Origin: Paraburkholderia sp. DHOC27
GTDB taxonomy: Bacteria > Pseudomonadota > Gammaproteobacteria > Burkholderiales > Burkholderiaceae
Assembly (NCBI RefSeq): GCF_003429005.1
Contig: NZ_QVQV01000009.1
Location: 277,193 to 341,192, forward strand
DNA: 64,000 bases
Direction: 5' to 3'
A model generated the notes under the pieces. The model was not told where the DNA came from and searched no databases. It saw only the letters and a program-made list of their open reading frames with translations. The position numbers and the translations under genes were made by a program. Positions 27,062 to 37,304 of the stretch are shown one piece after another; the stretch's first letter is position 1; every line of letters starts with the position of its first letter.

Positions 27062-28120
27062 ATGATGATGAAAGCAGCACGTTTGCATGAGTTCGGCAAG
27101 CCATTGGTTCTGGAGGACATCCCTATCCCCGAGATCCAGGCCGATGAAATCCTGGTCAAGGTGACGGCCTGCGGCGTGTGCCGCACGGACGCCGAACTGG
27201 TCGACGGGTACTTCCTGAAGTACTTCGATATCCCCACCCCCATCACACCCGGCCACGAGATCACGGGCCGCGTGGCCCGCATCGGCCAGCAGGCCACCGA
27301 GGCCGGCTTTCAGGAAGGCGATCACGTGGTGGTGGTGCCCGGCTGGGGCGACGGCACCTGCCGTCATTGCCAGGTGGGCAATACCCAGCTGTGTCCCAAT
27401 GTGCGCTTTCCGGGTTTCGGGCCGCACGGCGGGTTCGCCGAGTTCCTGCCGGTGCCCGCGCGCTATCTGATCAAGGTGCCGCGCGAACTCTCCTTCGAAC
27501 ACCTCGCGCCGCTCACGGACGCGGGTCTCACGCCGTATCGTGGCGTCAAGAAGCTGCTCAAGGCGGAAGCGCTCGGTCCCGACCGCGTGCTCGGCGTATT
27601 CGGCATGGGCGGACTCGGCGGCTACGGCGTGCAATATGCGAAGTTGCTGGGCGGCGGCGTCAGGATCGTCGCGTTCGATCACGACGCGGAGAAGCTGGCC
27701 CGCGCCGCCGGCTACGGCGCGGATTTCTCGGTCAATCTCAAGGGCGCCTCCAAGGCCGATCTGGAAGCCGAGTTGCAACGGCTCACGGGGCAACCGGTGC
27801 TCGACGCCATTCTCGATTGCGTCGGCGCCCCTGAGCTGATGCAGCTCGGGTTCAGCCTGCTTGGCACCAGCGGCCACTATGTCGATGTCGGTTTGCTCGG
27901 CGATCGGGTGGATATTCCGCTCTTTCCGCGCATCAATCGCGAGCAGTCGTTCTATGGCTCGAACTGGGGCAACTACATCGACCTGAGCGAGGTGATGGCG
28001 CTCGAAGCGGCGGGCAAGATCCAGCACACCACCACACCGATCCGCTTCGAGCAGATCAACGAAACGCTGGATCGTCTGCGCGAAGGCACGCTGGTCGGGC
28101 GGGCCGTGGTGATCTTCTGA
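27062..28120 (+). CDS. Zinc-type medium-chain NAD(P)-dependent alcohol dehydrogenase
   Basis: A 352-residue MDR-family dehydrogenase. Catalytic zinc ligands are in ACGVCRTDAELVDG (about Cys38) and the GHEITGRV segment; the Rossmann motif is GVFGMGGLGGYGVQYAK near residues 179-195. The structural-zinc loop reads GWGDGTCRHCQVGNTQLC: the usual first Cys of the four is replaced by Asp, which may still bind metal. Three ATG codons in a row follow AGGAAAAGGA, so the exact start is ambiguous by two residues. It oxidises alcohols or reduces aldehydes with a nicotinamide cofactor. Single gene; substrate unknown. Confidence 0.92.
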   Translation: MMMKAARLHEFGKPLVLEDIPIPEIQADEILVKVTACGVCRTDAELVDGYFLKYFDIPTPITPGHEITGRVARIGQQATEAGFQEGDHVVVVPGWGDGTCRHCQVGNTQLCPNVRFPGFGPHGGFAEFLPVPARYLIKVPRELSFEHLAPLTDAGLTPYRGVKKLLKAEALGPDRVLGVFGMGGLGGYGVQYAKLLGGGVRIVAFDHDAEKLARAAGYGADFSVNLKGASKADLEAELQRLTGQPVLDAILDCVGAPELMQLGFSLLGTSGHYVDVGLLGDRVDIPLFPRINREQSFYGSNWGNYIDLSEVMALEAAGKIQHTTTPIRFEQINETLDRLREGTLVGRAVVIF

Positions 28121-28151
28121 CGCGCGCGCCGCGCTCGTGGGTGCGGCTCAC

Positions 28152-28200
28152 CCGGACCGTGCCTGCGACGCCTCATACGGAGCGCGCCGGCATGGTCCGG
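28152..28200. terminator. Inverted repeat between convergent genes
   Basis: CCGGACC-x-TGCC pairs with GGCA-x-GGTCCGG around a 25-nt loop, between the alcohol dehydrogenase and the Ntn-hydrolase genes. It could act as a bidirectional terminator, although T runs are lacking. Confidence 0.4.
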
Positions 28201-28233
28201 ATACTTTGGCGCATTACGGCGCATTCCAACGCA

Positions 28234-29322
28234 TCAGGGCGCCTTGCCCGCGTCGAGGCCGAGGAAGCGGAATGGCGGCGCGGGCTGAAAATCGCCGGAC
28301 ACTTCGCCTTCAAAGGTATTGCGTTGATCCTTGCCGAGGTCCAGACGTTTCACCGGCGCCCCCGCTGAAAAATCGATCTTCTTGAGATCGACCCAGAATG
28401 TATTGGGCGTCAGCGCGGATTCGAAGAAATACAGCATGCGCTTGTGATCCGCCACCGTGCGCCAGCGCGTGGACGATATGTTCGGCTCGTCAGGCGTGTT
28501 GATACCGAACGGCACGGAAACGTTGCGGATCACGCTGAACACGCTGGCCAGCGCCACCTCCGGATCTTCGCTTTTGGGAATCGCATTGATATAGAACGAG
28601 GCCCGCGCGAAACGATCCGCCGAACGGTTCGTGCCCGGCAGCCAGGTCGTGCCGCCAATCTGTTTCCAGTATTCGTTGAGCGCGAGTTGTTCGTCGAAGA
28701 TGGGCGAATTCGTCATCACCTGATATTGCCGCCCATGATGGATGACCTGGCGCCCGCCGATGTACTCGACGATGGCGCTGTCGCCGCTAGCGTCCGACAT
28801 TGCCAGATGCAGTGTGGTGAGACGTTGCTCGCCGGGCACGTTGTCCGTCACGATGGTGAACGGTCCCTTCTCCAGCGCGGCCACCGCTTCGGATACGGTG
28901 GCAAAGTTATCGAGCACGTATTGCGCCCACGCGGCGATGGTGAGACCGGGCTTCGACTGCTTGCCGAACGACGGGTATTGCGATTCGGCGAGCCAGAGCA
29001 GTTCGGCGGCAAGGCCCTTCTCGTTCATGCCGTCGGTGGTGGAGACGTCGTAGCCGGTGGCGACCACGCTGCCGTAGCGGGCCGTCCAATGCAGCGAATT
29101 CGGCCCGGCTTCGCCACTACGCGCGATGCCGCGCGGCAGGATGTAGAGATTGGTGGCGACGTCGAGTTTCCAGTCCATCGAGCGCGCGGTGATGACGTCG
29201 TCGTTGTCGCCGAGATAGACCACGCGTGTGCACGCAGACGCGGTGAGCGCCGTGCCGACGAGCGCGAACAAAAGTGCGGTGGTGACAAGACCCGTGACGA
29301 GCAGACGGAACGAACGGCGCAT
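28234..29322 (-). CDS. Exported choloylglycine-hydrolase family Ntn amidase
   Basis: A 362-residue linear-amide C-N hydrolase. The start MRRSFRLLVTGLV gives a Sec signal ending LTASA, so removal of it exposes Cys31 (ACTRVVYLGDNDDVITARSMDW), the N-terminal nucleophile of this family. Further family features are Arg and Asp in TARSMDW, the VTDNVPG segment and the NSPIFDEQLALNEYW region with the conserved Asn. Members act on bile-salt amides, penicillin V or N-acyl-homoserine lactones. In a periplasmic enzyme of a soil-type betaproteobacterium, acyl-homoserine lactone or penicillin cleavage is more likely than bile salts, but this is inference. Confidence 0.88.
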   Translation of the reverse strand: MRRSFRLLVTGLVTTALLFALVGTALTASACTRVVYLGDNDDVITARSMDWKLDVATNLYILPRGIARSGEAGPNSLHWTARYGSVVATGYDVSTTDGMNEKGLAAELLWLAESQYPSFGKQSKPGLTIAAWAQYVLDNFATVSEAVAALEKGPFTIVTDNVPGEQRLTTLHLAMSDASGDSAIVEYIGGRQVIHHGRQYQVMTNSPIFDEQLALNEYWKQIGGTTWLPGTNRSADRFARASFYINAIPKSEDPEVALASVFSVIRNVSVPFGINTPDEPNISSTRWRTVADHKRMLYFFESALTPNTFWVDLKKIDFSAGAPVKRLDLGKDQRNTFEGEVSGDFQPAPPFRFLGLDAGKAP

Positions 29323-29523
29323 GGCGACTCCCTTGATGAAGCGAGACGGACACCGAATGCGCGATACCGGCATGCAGAGGAAGTAGCGCCAGCCGGCTGG
29401 CGGATGGCTTGCGCCTGATACATCGCGTCGGTTGCAGCGACTTCAAGGCGAAGTATTGAATCCCCGCAACGCGTTTGTCAATTGCGAGGCGCAACGAGTC
29501 GCACGATTGAGGCTTACCGTGCA

Positions 29524-29559
29524 GCGCTCGCGCCGCCTTGCAAAGACGGCGGCGAGCGC
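29524..29559 (-). terminator. GC-rich hairpin downstream of the HdeA-like gene
   Basis: GCGCTCG and GCCGCC pair with GGCGGC and CGAGCGC with a small bulge, about 53 bp past the HdeA-like stop. Stable but without a clear T run. Confidence 0.4.
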
Positions 29560-29611
29560 GCGTGAATCAGCAAGCCTGCTGCATGACGTGCATGCATGCG
29601 TTCGAATACGT

Positions 29612-29941
29612 TTAGCTATGCTTGAAGAGTTCGAGTTCGCCCTTCTTGTACAGGTCGCGAACCTTGCTCGACAGCGTGGCGGTCGGCTGCTGCTTGCATT
29701 CGCCGATCACTGCTGCAACCGGCGTGGCGGTATCGACCACCGTGGTGACCGTTTCGCGCACGCCGAGCTTGTCGGTGCCCGACACCCAGTACACCAGCGC
29801 CGGCTTGTAGGCGTCGTCGACGGCGAGAAAATCCGAGCAGGTCATTTCGGCGGGTTTCACCGGCTTCGCGCTTTGGGCGAAAACGAGCGGCGAGACACAC
29901 AGGCTGGCCAGCATGGCGGTAGCAACGATAAAGCGTTTCAT
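29612..29941 (-). CDS. HdeA/HdeB-like periplasmic acid-stress chaperone
   Basis: A 109-residue exported protein. The ATG preceded by GGAGAA gives a Sec signal (MKRFIVATAMLASL, ending VFAQ). The mature part matches the HdeA fold: PAEMTCSDFLAVDDAYKPA and a second segment TPVAAVIGECKQQ. Cys35 and Cys82 would form the single conserved disulfide. HdeA-type proteins unfold at low pH and bind denatured periplasmic proteins. It has no HdeB or HdeD neighbour and seems monocistronic, so only the family and location are secure. Confidence 0.78.
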   Translation of the reverse strand: MKRFIVATAMLASLCVSPLVFAQSAKPVKPAEMTCSDFLAVDDAYKPALVYWVSGTDKLGVRETVTTVVDTATPVAAVIGECKQQPTATLSSKVRDLYKKGELELFKHS

Positions 29942-30099
29942 ACGATTCTCCAGATAGACGATTGCAAGATTTTTCACCCTGCCAGGCGGCAGAGCCGTGG
30001 GCAGCATCACCAGTGGGCTGTGCTGATGGAATGCATCGTATCGGCGGAAAGTGAGCCGAGAATTACGCCTTCGGAATGCGCGGTTCCGCGTCCTGCATC

Positions 30100-30147
30100 T
30101 GCCCATTCATGTGCCGGTTCATTTGCCTGTTCATGTGCACATTCACT
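30100..30147. repeat. Four tandem copies of a degenerate 12-bp unit
   Basis: TGCCCATTCATG, TGCCGGTTCATT, TGCCTGTTCATG, TGCACATTCACT. This is the only notable structure in the 363-bp divergent gap between the HdeA-like gene (start 29941) and the AMP-forming ligase (start 30305). Confidence 0.75.
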
Positions 30148-30304
30148 CGCTCACCGGCACAGGTGACGCACGCCCTGCTTTCCTAATTCCAGGCTCATTT
30201 TTCCGCCGCACACTGCGCTCCGTGATAGCCCTGATACGTGCAGAAACCCGCGACATTCAGCGCTTATCCGCAGGATTCGGAACCATCACTCAAGGGAAGC
30301 GATC

Positions 30305-31882
30305 ATGGAATACGACGGACAAGCAGGCTTTCGGCCCTACGTTGACGCCTTACTCGAGCGGCTCGGCAAGCAGCCAGAGCGCGTCGTGCTACGTCATCTG
30401 GACGGCGATGTGACAGCCGGCGAACTGCGCAGTGCGATCTTCCGGCATGCGCGCGTGCTGAGCGCGCTCGGGATTGGCCGGGGCGCGCTGGTCGCACAAC
30501 TCGCGCCGAACTGCCCCGAGGCACTGGCAATCCGTTACGCGGCGAATCTGCTCGGCGCGGCCACCCTGTTCGTGCCGGCGTTGTCGAGCAAGCAGCAGCG
30601 CGCCGCGTTGCTGGCGCGCATCAAGCCCACTCTGCTCGTCGTATTTCGTGAAACCGTTCAGTTGATTCCCGACGACTTCGATGGCCGCGTGATGTTCGTC
30701 GGCATCGGTCCCGAGTCGGCCCGTCTCGACCGGCTCGCGCAACGGCAAGCTGATCTGCCGTTGCGTGGAGACGCGAGAGCTGACGAACTCGCGGTGCTGG
30801 TGTCGTCGGGCGGCACGACGGGCGTGCCCAAATGCAGCCGCCGTTCGTTCGCCACGTATTCGGAGATGGTCAGCGCGCCGGCTAACGAAAACCGCCGGCA
30901 GCTCATCAACGGGCCGCTTGCGTATCTGTCACAGGTGCTCGTCGACATGACGCTCATCGGCGGCGGCACGGTAGTGCTCAGACCGCGCTACGTGCCGGCG
31001 GAAACGCTCGCGACCATCGAATCGGAGCGGATCACCGACGCGTTGATGGTCGAGCCACAACTGTTCGAAACGATGGATCACCCGGACGTGAGCCGGCGCG
31101 ATCTGTCGTCGCTGCGCTCCGTGATGCACGTGGGTGGCTCGGCGCCCGCCGTGTTGCGCGAACGCGCCATTGCGCGGCTCGGTCCGGTGCTCACGCATAT
31201 GTATGGCGCGAGCGAACTCGGCCCCGTCAGCGTGCTGGCTCCGTCCGAATACGCAGCGAACAAGGACGTGTTGAATACCGCCGGCCGGATTCGCGCTGGC
31301 GTCGAACTGCGCGTGCGCCGCGCCGATGGCACGTTGGCCACCACGGGACAAAGCGGCACGCTCGAAGTGAAATCGGCTAGCGTGGCCCAGGGCTATTACC
31401 ACCAGCCGTATGAAGACGCAAAAAAGTTTCGTGACGGCTGGTGCCTGACGGGCGACGTGGGCTTCATCGACGAAGCGTGTTATCTGCACGTCACGGGACG
31501 CGCGGCCGATGTCGCGGAGATCGACGGCATGGCGATCGGCCCGACCCAGATCGAAGACGTGCTGTGCCGTCTGCCCGATGTGCGTTATGCCGTGGCGCTC
31601 GCCGCCAATCACGCCACCGGCGAATACGCGTGGAACGTGCTGATCGAACCGTGGGTAGGACAGGTGAAACTCGCGCGCTGCATGCACAGGCTCAATGTCG
31701 AGTTCGGCCCGTTCGTGGCGGGACGGATTCGCTTTCTCATCGTCGACAAGGTGCCGCACACCGAGCAGGGGAAAGTGGACCGCGTCGCCATCGAAAAGAT
31801 GATTCCCGACGATCTGCAGTCGAACTACCACACGTTCTATGCGATCGCGCCACGCGTCGAACCCGCGATGCACGCCGCCTGA
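30305..31882 (+). CDS. AMP-forming acyl-CoA synthetase/ligase
   Basis: A 525-residue ANL-superfamily enzyme starting after AAGGGAAG. The P-loop is SSGGTTGVPKCSRRS at about residues 167-181; other motifs are HMYGASELGPVS, GWCLTGDVGFIDEACYLHVTGR and the C-terminal VPHTEQGKVDRVAI with the catalytic Lys region. The N-terminal half (YVDALLERLGKQPERVVL, NCPEALAIRYAANLLGAATLFVP) is of fatty-acid-ligase type but diverges from FadD. The usual KxxD hinge reads RAADVAEIDG instead of RxKDMI, so the adenylate chemistry may be altered. Its substrate is unknown. A PhnD-like gene follows 60 bp downstream on the same strand. Confidence 0.85.
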   Translation: MEYDGQAGFRPYVDALLERLGKQPERVVLRHLDGDVTAGELRSAIFRHARVLSALGIGRGALVAQLAPNCPEALAIRYAANLLGAATLFVPALSSKQQRAALLARIKPTLLVVFRETVQLIPDDFDGRVMFVGIGPESARLDRLAQRQADLPLRGDARADELAVLVSSGGTTGVPKCSRRSFATYSEMVSAPANENRRQLINGPLAYLSQVLVDMTLIGGGTVVLRPRYVPAETLATIESERITDALMVEPQLFETMDHPDVSRRDLSSLRSVMHVGGSAPAVLRERAIARLGPVLTHMYGASELGPVSVLAPSEYAANKDVLNTAGRIRAGVELRVRRADGTLATTGQSGTLEVKSASVAQGYYHQPYEDAKKFRDGWCLTGDVGFIDEACYLHVTGRAADVAEIDGMAIGPTQIEDVLCRLPDVRYAVALAANHATGEYAWNVLIEPWVGQVKLARCMHRLNVEFGPFVAGRIRFLIVDKVPHTEQGKVDRVAIEKMIPDDLQSNYHTFYAIAPRVEPAMHAA

Positions 31883-31942
31883 AGGTGAATGAGGGCGATG
31901 GCGCTCCGGCACAGGTGAGCGCGATATGCCAGAATCGCAGCC

Positions 31943-32734
31943 ATGACCTGGATCGCCGCCCTGCCGATGTACAACGTCACGCCCACGCTCGCCGCCGACT
32001 GGCGCGCGTGGCTGGGCGATGTGCTGCGCGCGGTCGACCCGCAAACGCAAATCGTCGAACCCGGTGACGATCTGCATGCCCTCTGGCGCCGTTCTGACCT
32101 GCTGATCTCGCAGACCTGTGGCTATCCACTGGTGACGGCTCTATCGCAGCAGGTCCAGTTGATCGCCACGCCGCATTTCGACGCGCCCGGTTGCAGCGGC
32201 GCGAATTATTCGAGCGCACTGGTCACGCACGCAGACGCGCCGTTCGAAACGCTCGCGGCCTGTCGTGGCGCTCGTGCGGCCTACAATCAGGATGACTCGA
32301 ACAGTGGCATGAATGTGTTCCGGCATGCGGTGGCGCCGCTGGCGCGCGAGGGTCGCTTCTTCGGCGCGACCTTGCGTACCGGTTCGCATCTCGGCTCGTT
32401 GCGCGCCGTGGCGCAGCATCAAGCGGACGTGGCCGCGATTGACTGTGTAACGTATGCGTTCGTTTGCGACGCCTTGCCGGAACTGGCGCAGCAGGTGCGC
32501 GTGCTGGGATGGACGGCTGCGTCCCCAGGCTTGCCGTTGATCGCCGCACGCGATGTGCCGCAAGCTAAAGTAGAGGCGTTGCGTGCCACGCTGCACGACT
32601 CGCTGAAGCAGGACCCGCAACGCGCGGCACGGCTGCGCCTCAGCGGCTTTTCAGTGTTGTCGTTGAGCGACTACGCGCGCATCACGCAACTGGAAAACGA
32701 AGCTCGGGCGCTGGGTTATCCCACGCTCGCCTGA
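31943..32734 (+). CDS. PhnD-like phosphate/phosphonate-binding protein without signal peptide
   Basis: A 263-residue protein with the periplasmic-binding fold of PhnD: WIAALPMYNVTPTLAADW, DLLISQTCGYPLVTAL, RAAYNQDDSNSGMNVFRHAV, and AVAQHQADVAAIDCVTYAFV with the ligand-site Asp. PhnD proteins normally have a Sec signal; here the ATG leads straight into the first beta-strand and no upstream in-frame signal is seen. No ABC permease or ATPase is adjacent. It may therefore act in the cytosol as a sensor or orphan binding protein. No clear ribosome binding site precedes the start. Probably co-transcribed with the ligase. Confidence 0.75.
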   Translation: MTWIAALPMYNVTPTLAADWRAWLGDVLRAVDPQTQIVEPGDDLHALWRRSDLLISQTCGYPLVTALSQQVQLIATPHFDAPGCSGANYSSALVTHADAPFETLAACRGARAAYNQDDSNSGMNVFRHAVAPLAREGRFFGATLRTGSHLGSLRAVAQHQADVAAIDCVTYAFVCDALPELAQQVRVLGWTAASPGLPLIAARDVPQAKVEALRATLHDSLKQDPQRAARLRLSGFSVLSLSDYARITQLENEARALGYPTLA

Positions 32735-32767
32735 ATCTCCGCGCCACTAGCTAATGGCCGCAGTAAA

Positions 32768-34780
32768 TCACTCGACGTCCAGCACCAGCAACTGCGCCCC
32801 GTCCGCTACCTGATCGCCCACCGCATACAGCACCTCCGACACCTTGCCTGCTGCCGGTGCGCCGATGGTGTGCTCCATCTTCATGGCCTCCATGACGATG
32901 AGCGGCGTGCCCTTCTCGACCACCGTGCCCGCTTCCACCAGCACCGCGATCACCTTGCCCGGCATCGGCGCGGTCAAACGGCCTTCGCCGTGTTCGGCAT
33001 CAGCGGCGTGCGCCAGCAGGTTTTGCCATTCGAAGGCCTGCGCTTCGCCCAGACAGAACACGTGGAACACGTCGCCATCCACGAACACCCGGCCCGTGAC
33101 ATGCACGTCGCCCAGCGTCGCGCCATATTCGTGCGCGCCCTTGCCGCTCCACCAGGTGAAGCGATCGCGCTGGCCTGCGTACTCGAGCGTCGGCGTCGCG
33201 CCATCACGCGCGAAAGTCGCGGCAAACGCGCTGTCGTTCTCCACGTCGCGCCAGGCGAGCGTCTGCGTATAGCCGCCGTTCAGACGCCAATGCGACAGCG
33301 CATCCCACGGTGACGCACCATGTGCAGTGCCGCCTTCACGTGTCAGCAATGCCGCGCAAGCCAATGCCAGCGCTTCGCGGAACGGTTTTTTCACGGGCGC
33401 AAACAGCGTCTCGTGATGCCGCTCGATCAGGCCGGTATCGAGATCGCCACCCGAAAACGGCTCGCTCGTCACGATGCGTTGCAGGAACTCCACGTTGGTA
33501 TGCGGGCCGACCACCTCGCAGGCGCGCAACGCGCGGCTCATGCGTGCCAGCGCTTCGGCACGGTTCGCACCATGCACGATCAGCTTGGCGATCATCGGAT
33601 CGTAGAACGGCGTGATGGTGTCGCCTTCGCGCACGCCGCTGTCGATCCGCACCGGCGCGCGTGAGTTGTCAGCGCCAAGGCTGAACTCGACGCCTTCCGG
33701 CATGCGCAGATGCTTGAGCGTACCCGTCGACGGCAAGAAGCCACGTGCAGGATGCTCGGCGTAAATACGCGCTTCGATGGCGTGCCCTTCCAGTTTCAGT
33801 TGCGCCTGGGTGAGCGGCAACGGTTCGCCGCACGCCACACGCAACTGCCACTCCACCAGATCGAGCCCGGTCACCATTTCGGTGACCGGATGTTCGACCT
33901 GGAGACGCGTATTCATCTCCATGAAATAGAACTGGCTCGCGCCGGTCATGATGAACTCGACCGTGCCCGCGCCCACGTAATTCACCGCACGGGCCGCTGC
34001 CACGGCGGCTTCGCCCATCGCGCGGCGCAATTCGCCGGACAGACCCGGGGCCGGTGCTTCTTCCAGCACCTTCTGATGGCGACGCTGCACCGAGCAGTCG
34101 CGATCAAACAGATACACCGCGCCGCCCTTCTGATCCGCGAACACCTGCACTTCGACGTGACGCGGCCGCGTCAGATACTTTTCGATCAGCACGCGGTCGT
34201 TGCCGAAGCTGCTCGCCGCTTCGCGCTTGCACGACGCGAGCGCCGCCGCGAAGTCCTCGCTGCGCTCGACCACGCGCATGCCCTTGCCGCCGCCGCCTGC
34301 GCTCGCCTTCAGCAGCACCGGATAGCCCATTGCGTCCGCTTCGCGTTGCAGCAGCAGCGCGTCCTGATCGTCACCGTGATAACCCGGCACGAGCGGCACC
34401 GCCGCGGCATGCATCAACGCCTTGGCGGCGGCTTTCGAGCCCATCGCCGCAATCGCTTCGACCGGCGGTCCGATGAACACGATGCCAGCGGCTTCGCACG
34501 CTTGTGCGAAGTCCTCGTTTTCCGACAGGAAGCCGTAGCCGGGGTGGATGGCCTGCGCGCCCGTTGCCTCAGCCGCTGCGATGATGCGCTCGTAGCGCAG
34601 ATAGCTTTCGGCCGCGGTCGCGCCGCCGATATGCACCGCTTCATCGCAAGCCGCCACATGCTTGGCATTGGCGTCCGCATCGGAATACACCGCCACGCTC
34701 GCAATGCCGAGCCGCCTGCAGGTTGCGGCCACCCGGCAGGCAATCTCGCCACGGTTCGCAATCAGAATCTTGTTGAACAT
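32768..34780 (-). CDS. liuD: 3-methylcrotonyl-CoA carboxylase, biotin-carboxylase/carrier (alpha) subunit
   Basis: A 670-residue biotin-dependent carboxylase subunit. Biotin carboxylase occupies about residues 1-450 (MFNKILIANRGEIACRV, KASAGGGGKGMRVV, the ATP-grasp core, FMEMNTRLQVEHPVTE). The biotinyl domain at the C terminus has AMKMEHT with Lys634 as the biotin site. It carboxylates biotin with bicarbonate and ATP for transfer to 3-methylcrotonyl-CoA in leucine degradation. It is the last of four minus-strand liu genes, 79 bp after liuC. The family is shared with propionyl- and geranyl-CoA carboxylases; operon context with an isovaleryl-CoA dehydrogenase gives the specific call. Confidence 0.93.
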   Translation of the reverse strand: MFNKILIANRGEIACRVAATCRRLGIASVAVYSDADANAKHVAACDEAVHIGGATAAESYLRYERIIAAAEATGAQAIHPGYGFLSENEDFAQACEAAGIVFIGPPVEAIAAMGSKAAAKALMHAAAVPLVPGYHGDDQDALLLQREADAMGYPVLLKASAGGGGKGMRVVERSEDFAAALASCKREAASSFGNDRVLIEKYLTRPRHVEVQVFADQKGGAVYLFDRDCSVQRRHQKVLEEAPAPGLSGELRRAMGEAAVAAARAVNYVGAGTVEFIMTGASQFYFMEMNTRLQVEHPVTEMVTGLDLVEWQLRVACGEPLPLTQAQLKLEGHAIEARIYAEHPARGFLPSTGTLKHLRMPEGVEFSLGADNSRAPVRIDSGVREGDTITPFYDPMIAKLIVHGANRAEALARMSRALRACEVVGPHTNVEFLQRIVTSEPFSGGDLDTGLIERHHETLFAPVKKPFREALALACAALLTREGGTAHGASPWDALSHWRLNGGYTQTLAWRDVENDSAFAATFARDGATPTLEYAGQRDRFTWWSGKGAHEYGATLGDVHVTGRVFVDGDVFHVFCLGEAQAFEWQNLLAHAADAEHGEGRLTAPMPGKVIAVLVEAGTVVEKGTPLIVMEAMKMEHTIGAPAAGKVSEVLYAVGDQVADGAQLLVLDVE

Positions 34781-34859
34781 GAGGTGTCTCGATGAGAGGT
34801 CGCCGAACGGTGCCATTCGGGCGTTGTTGTTGTGCGGGAGCCTGCCTCGCGAGGCCGCA

Positions 34860-35645
34860 TCAGTTGCGCCATGCCGGCGGGCGTTTTTCGAGGAACGAGG
34901 CCACGCCTTCGCGCCCTTCGGCGCTGGCCCGTACCCGCGCGATGCGCGCGGCCGTGTCGTCGATCAGCGCCTCATCCAGTTCGCGGGACGCGAGATCCTG
35001 CACCAGTTGCTTGCAGGCCCGCACCGCCTGCGGACCGTTGGCGCACAACGTGGCAGTGAGCTGCTCGATGGTGGCATCCAGTTTGTCTTCGCTGACGGCT
35101 TCGCTGACGAGGCCGAGGCGCAGCGCGGTGGCGCAGTCGAACAGTTCGGCGGTGATGAAATAGCGGCGCGCGGCCTGCTCGCCGAGTGCGCGGATCACAT
35201 ACGGCGCGATGGTGGCGGGAATCAGTCCGAGGCGTGCTTCGGAAAGACAAAAGCGTGCGGTGTCTGCTGCCACGACGATGTCGCACGCGCACAGCAGACC
35301 CATGCCGCCCGCGTACGCGTCGCCGTTCATGCGCGCCACCACGGGCTTGCTGCAACGGTAGATGGCCGACAGCATCGCCGCCAGACGCAGCGCGTCCGCG
35401 TGGTTCTCCGCGTCGGAGTAACCGGCCATCTTCTTCATCCAGTTGAGGTCGGCGCCGGCGCAAAAGGCCTTGCCGTGCGCCGCCAGCACGACGGCACGCA
35501 CCTCGTCACGCTGGTCCAGCGCGTGAAAGGCGGCGGTCAGCTCCGCAATCATCGTTTCGTTGAATGCGTTGCGCACATCCGGCCGGTTCAGCGTTACCGT
35601 CGCCACGTGTCCTGCCAACGTGACGCTCAAGGTTTCGTATTGCAT
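34860..35645 (-). CDS. liuC: Methylglutaconyl-CoA hydratase (enoyl-CoA hydratase family)
   Basis: A 261-residue crotonase-fold enzyme. The start MQYETLSVTLAG is preceded by AAGGAG at nine bases; a start six codons earlier would overlap that site. The oxyanion-hole segments are AHGKAFCAGADLNWM and MNGDAYAGGMGLLCACDIVVA, the latter carrying the family Glu/Gly-rich loop. It hydrates 3-methylglutaconyl-CoA to HMG-CoA, the step after the carboxylase. It lies between liuB (42 bp gap) and liuD in the same operon, which supports the specific role over generic enoyl-CoA hydratase. Confidence 0.9.
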   Translation of the reverse strand: MQYETLSVTLAGHVATVTLNRPDVRNAFNETMIAELTAAFHALDQRDEVRAVVLAAHGKAFCAGADLNWMKKMAGYSDAENHADALRLAAMLSAIYRCSKPVVARMNGDAYAGGMGLLCACDIVVAADTARFCLSEARLGLIPATIAPYVIRALGEQAARRYFITAELFDCATALRLGLVSEAVSEDKLDATIEQLTATLCANGPQAVRACKQLVQDLASRELDEALIDDTAARIARVRASAEGREGVASFLEKRPPAWRN

Positions 35646-35687
35646 CGCGACTGACTCCTTCACTCGTCAAGGCTTCGCAACGAAGCG

Positions 35688-37295
<1,608 letters not shown>

Positions 37296-37304
37296 CGTGC
37301 GCTC

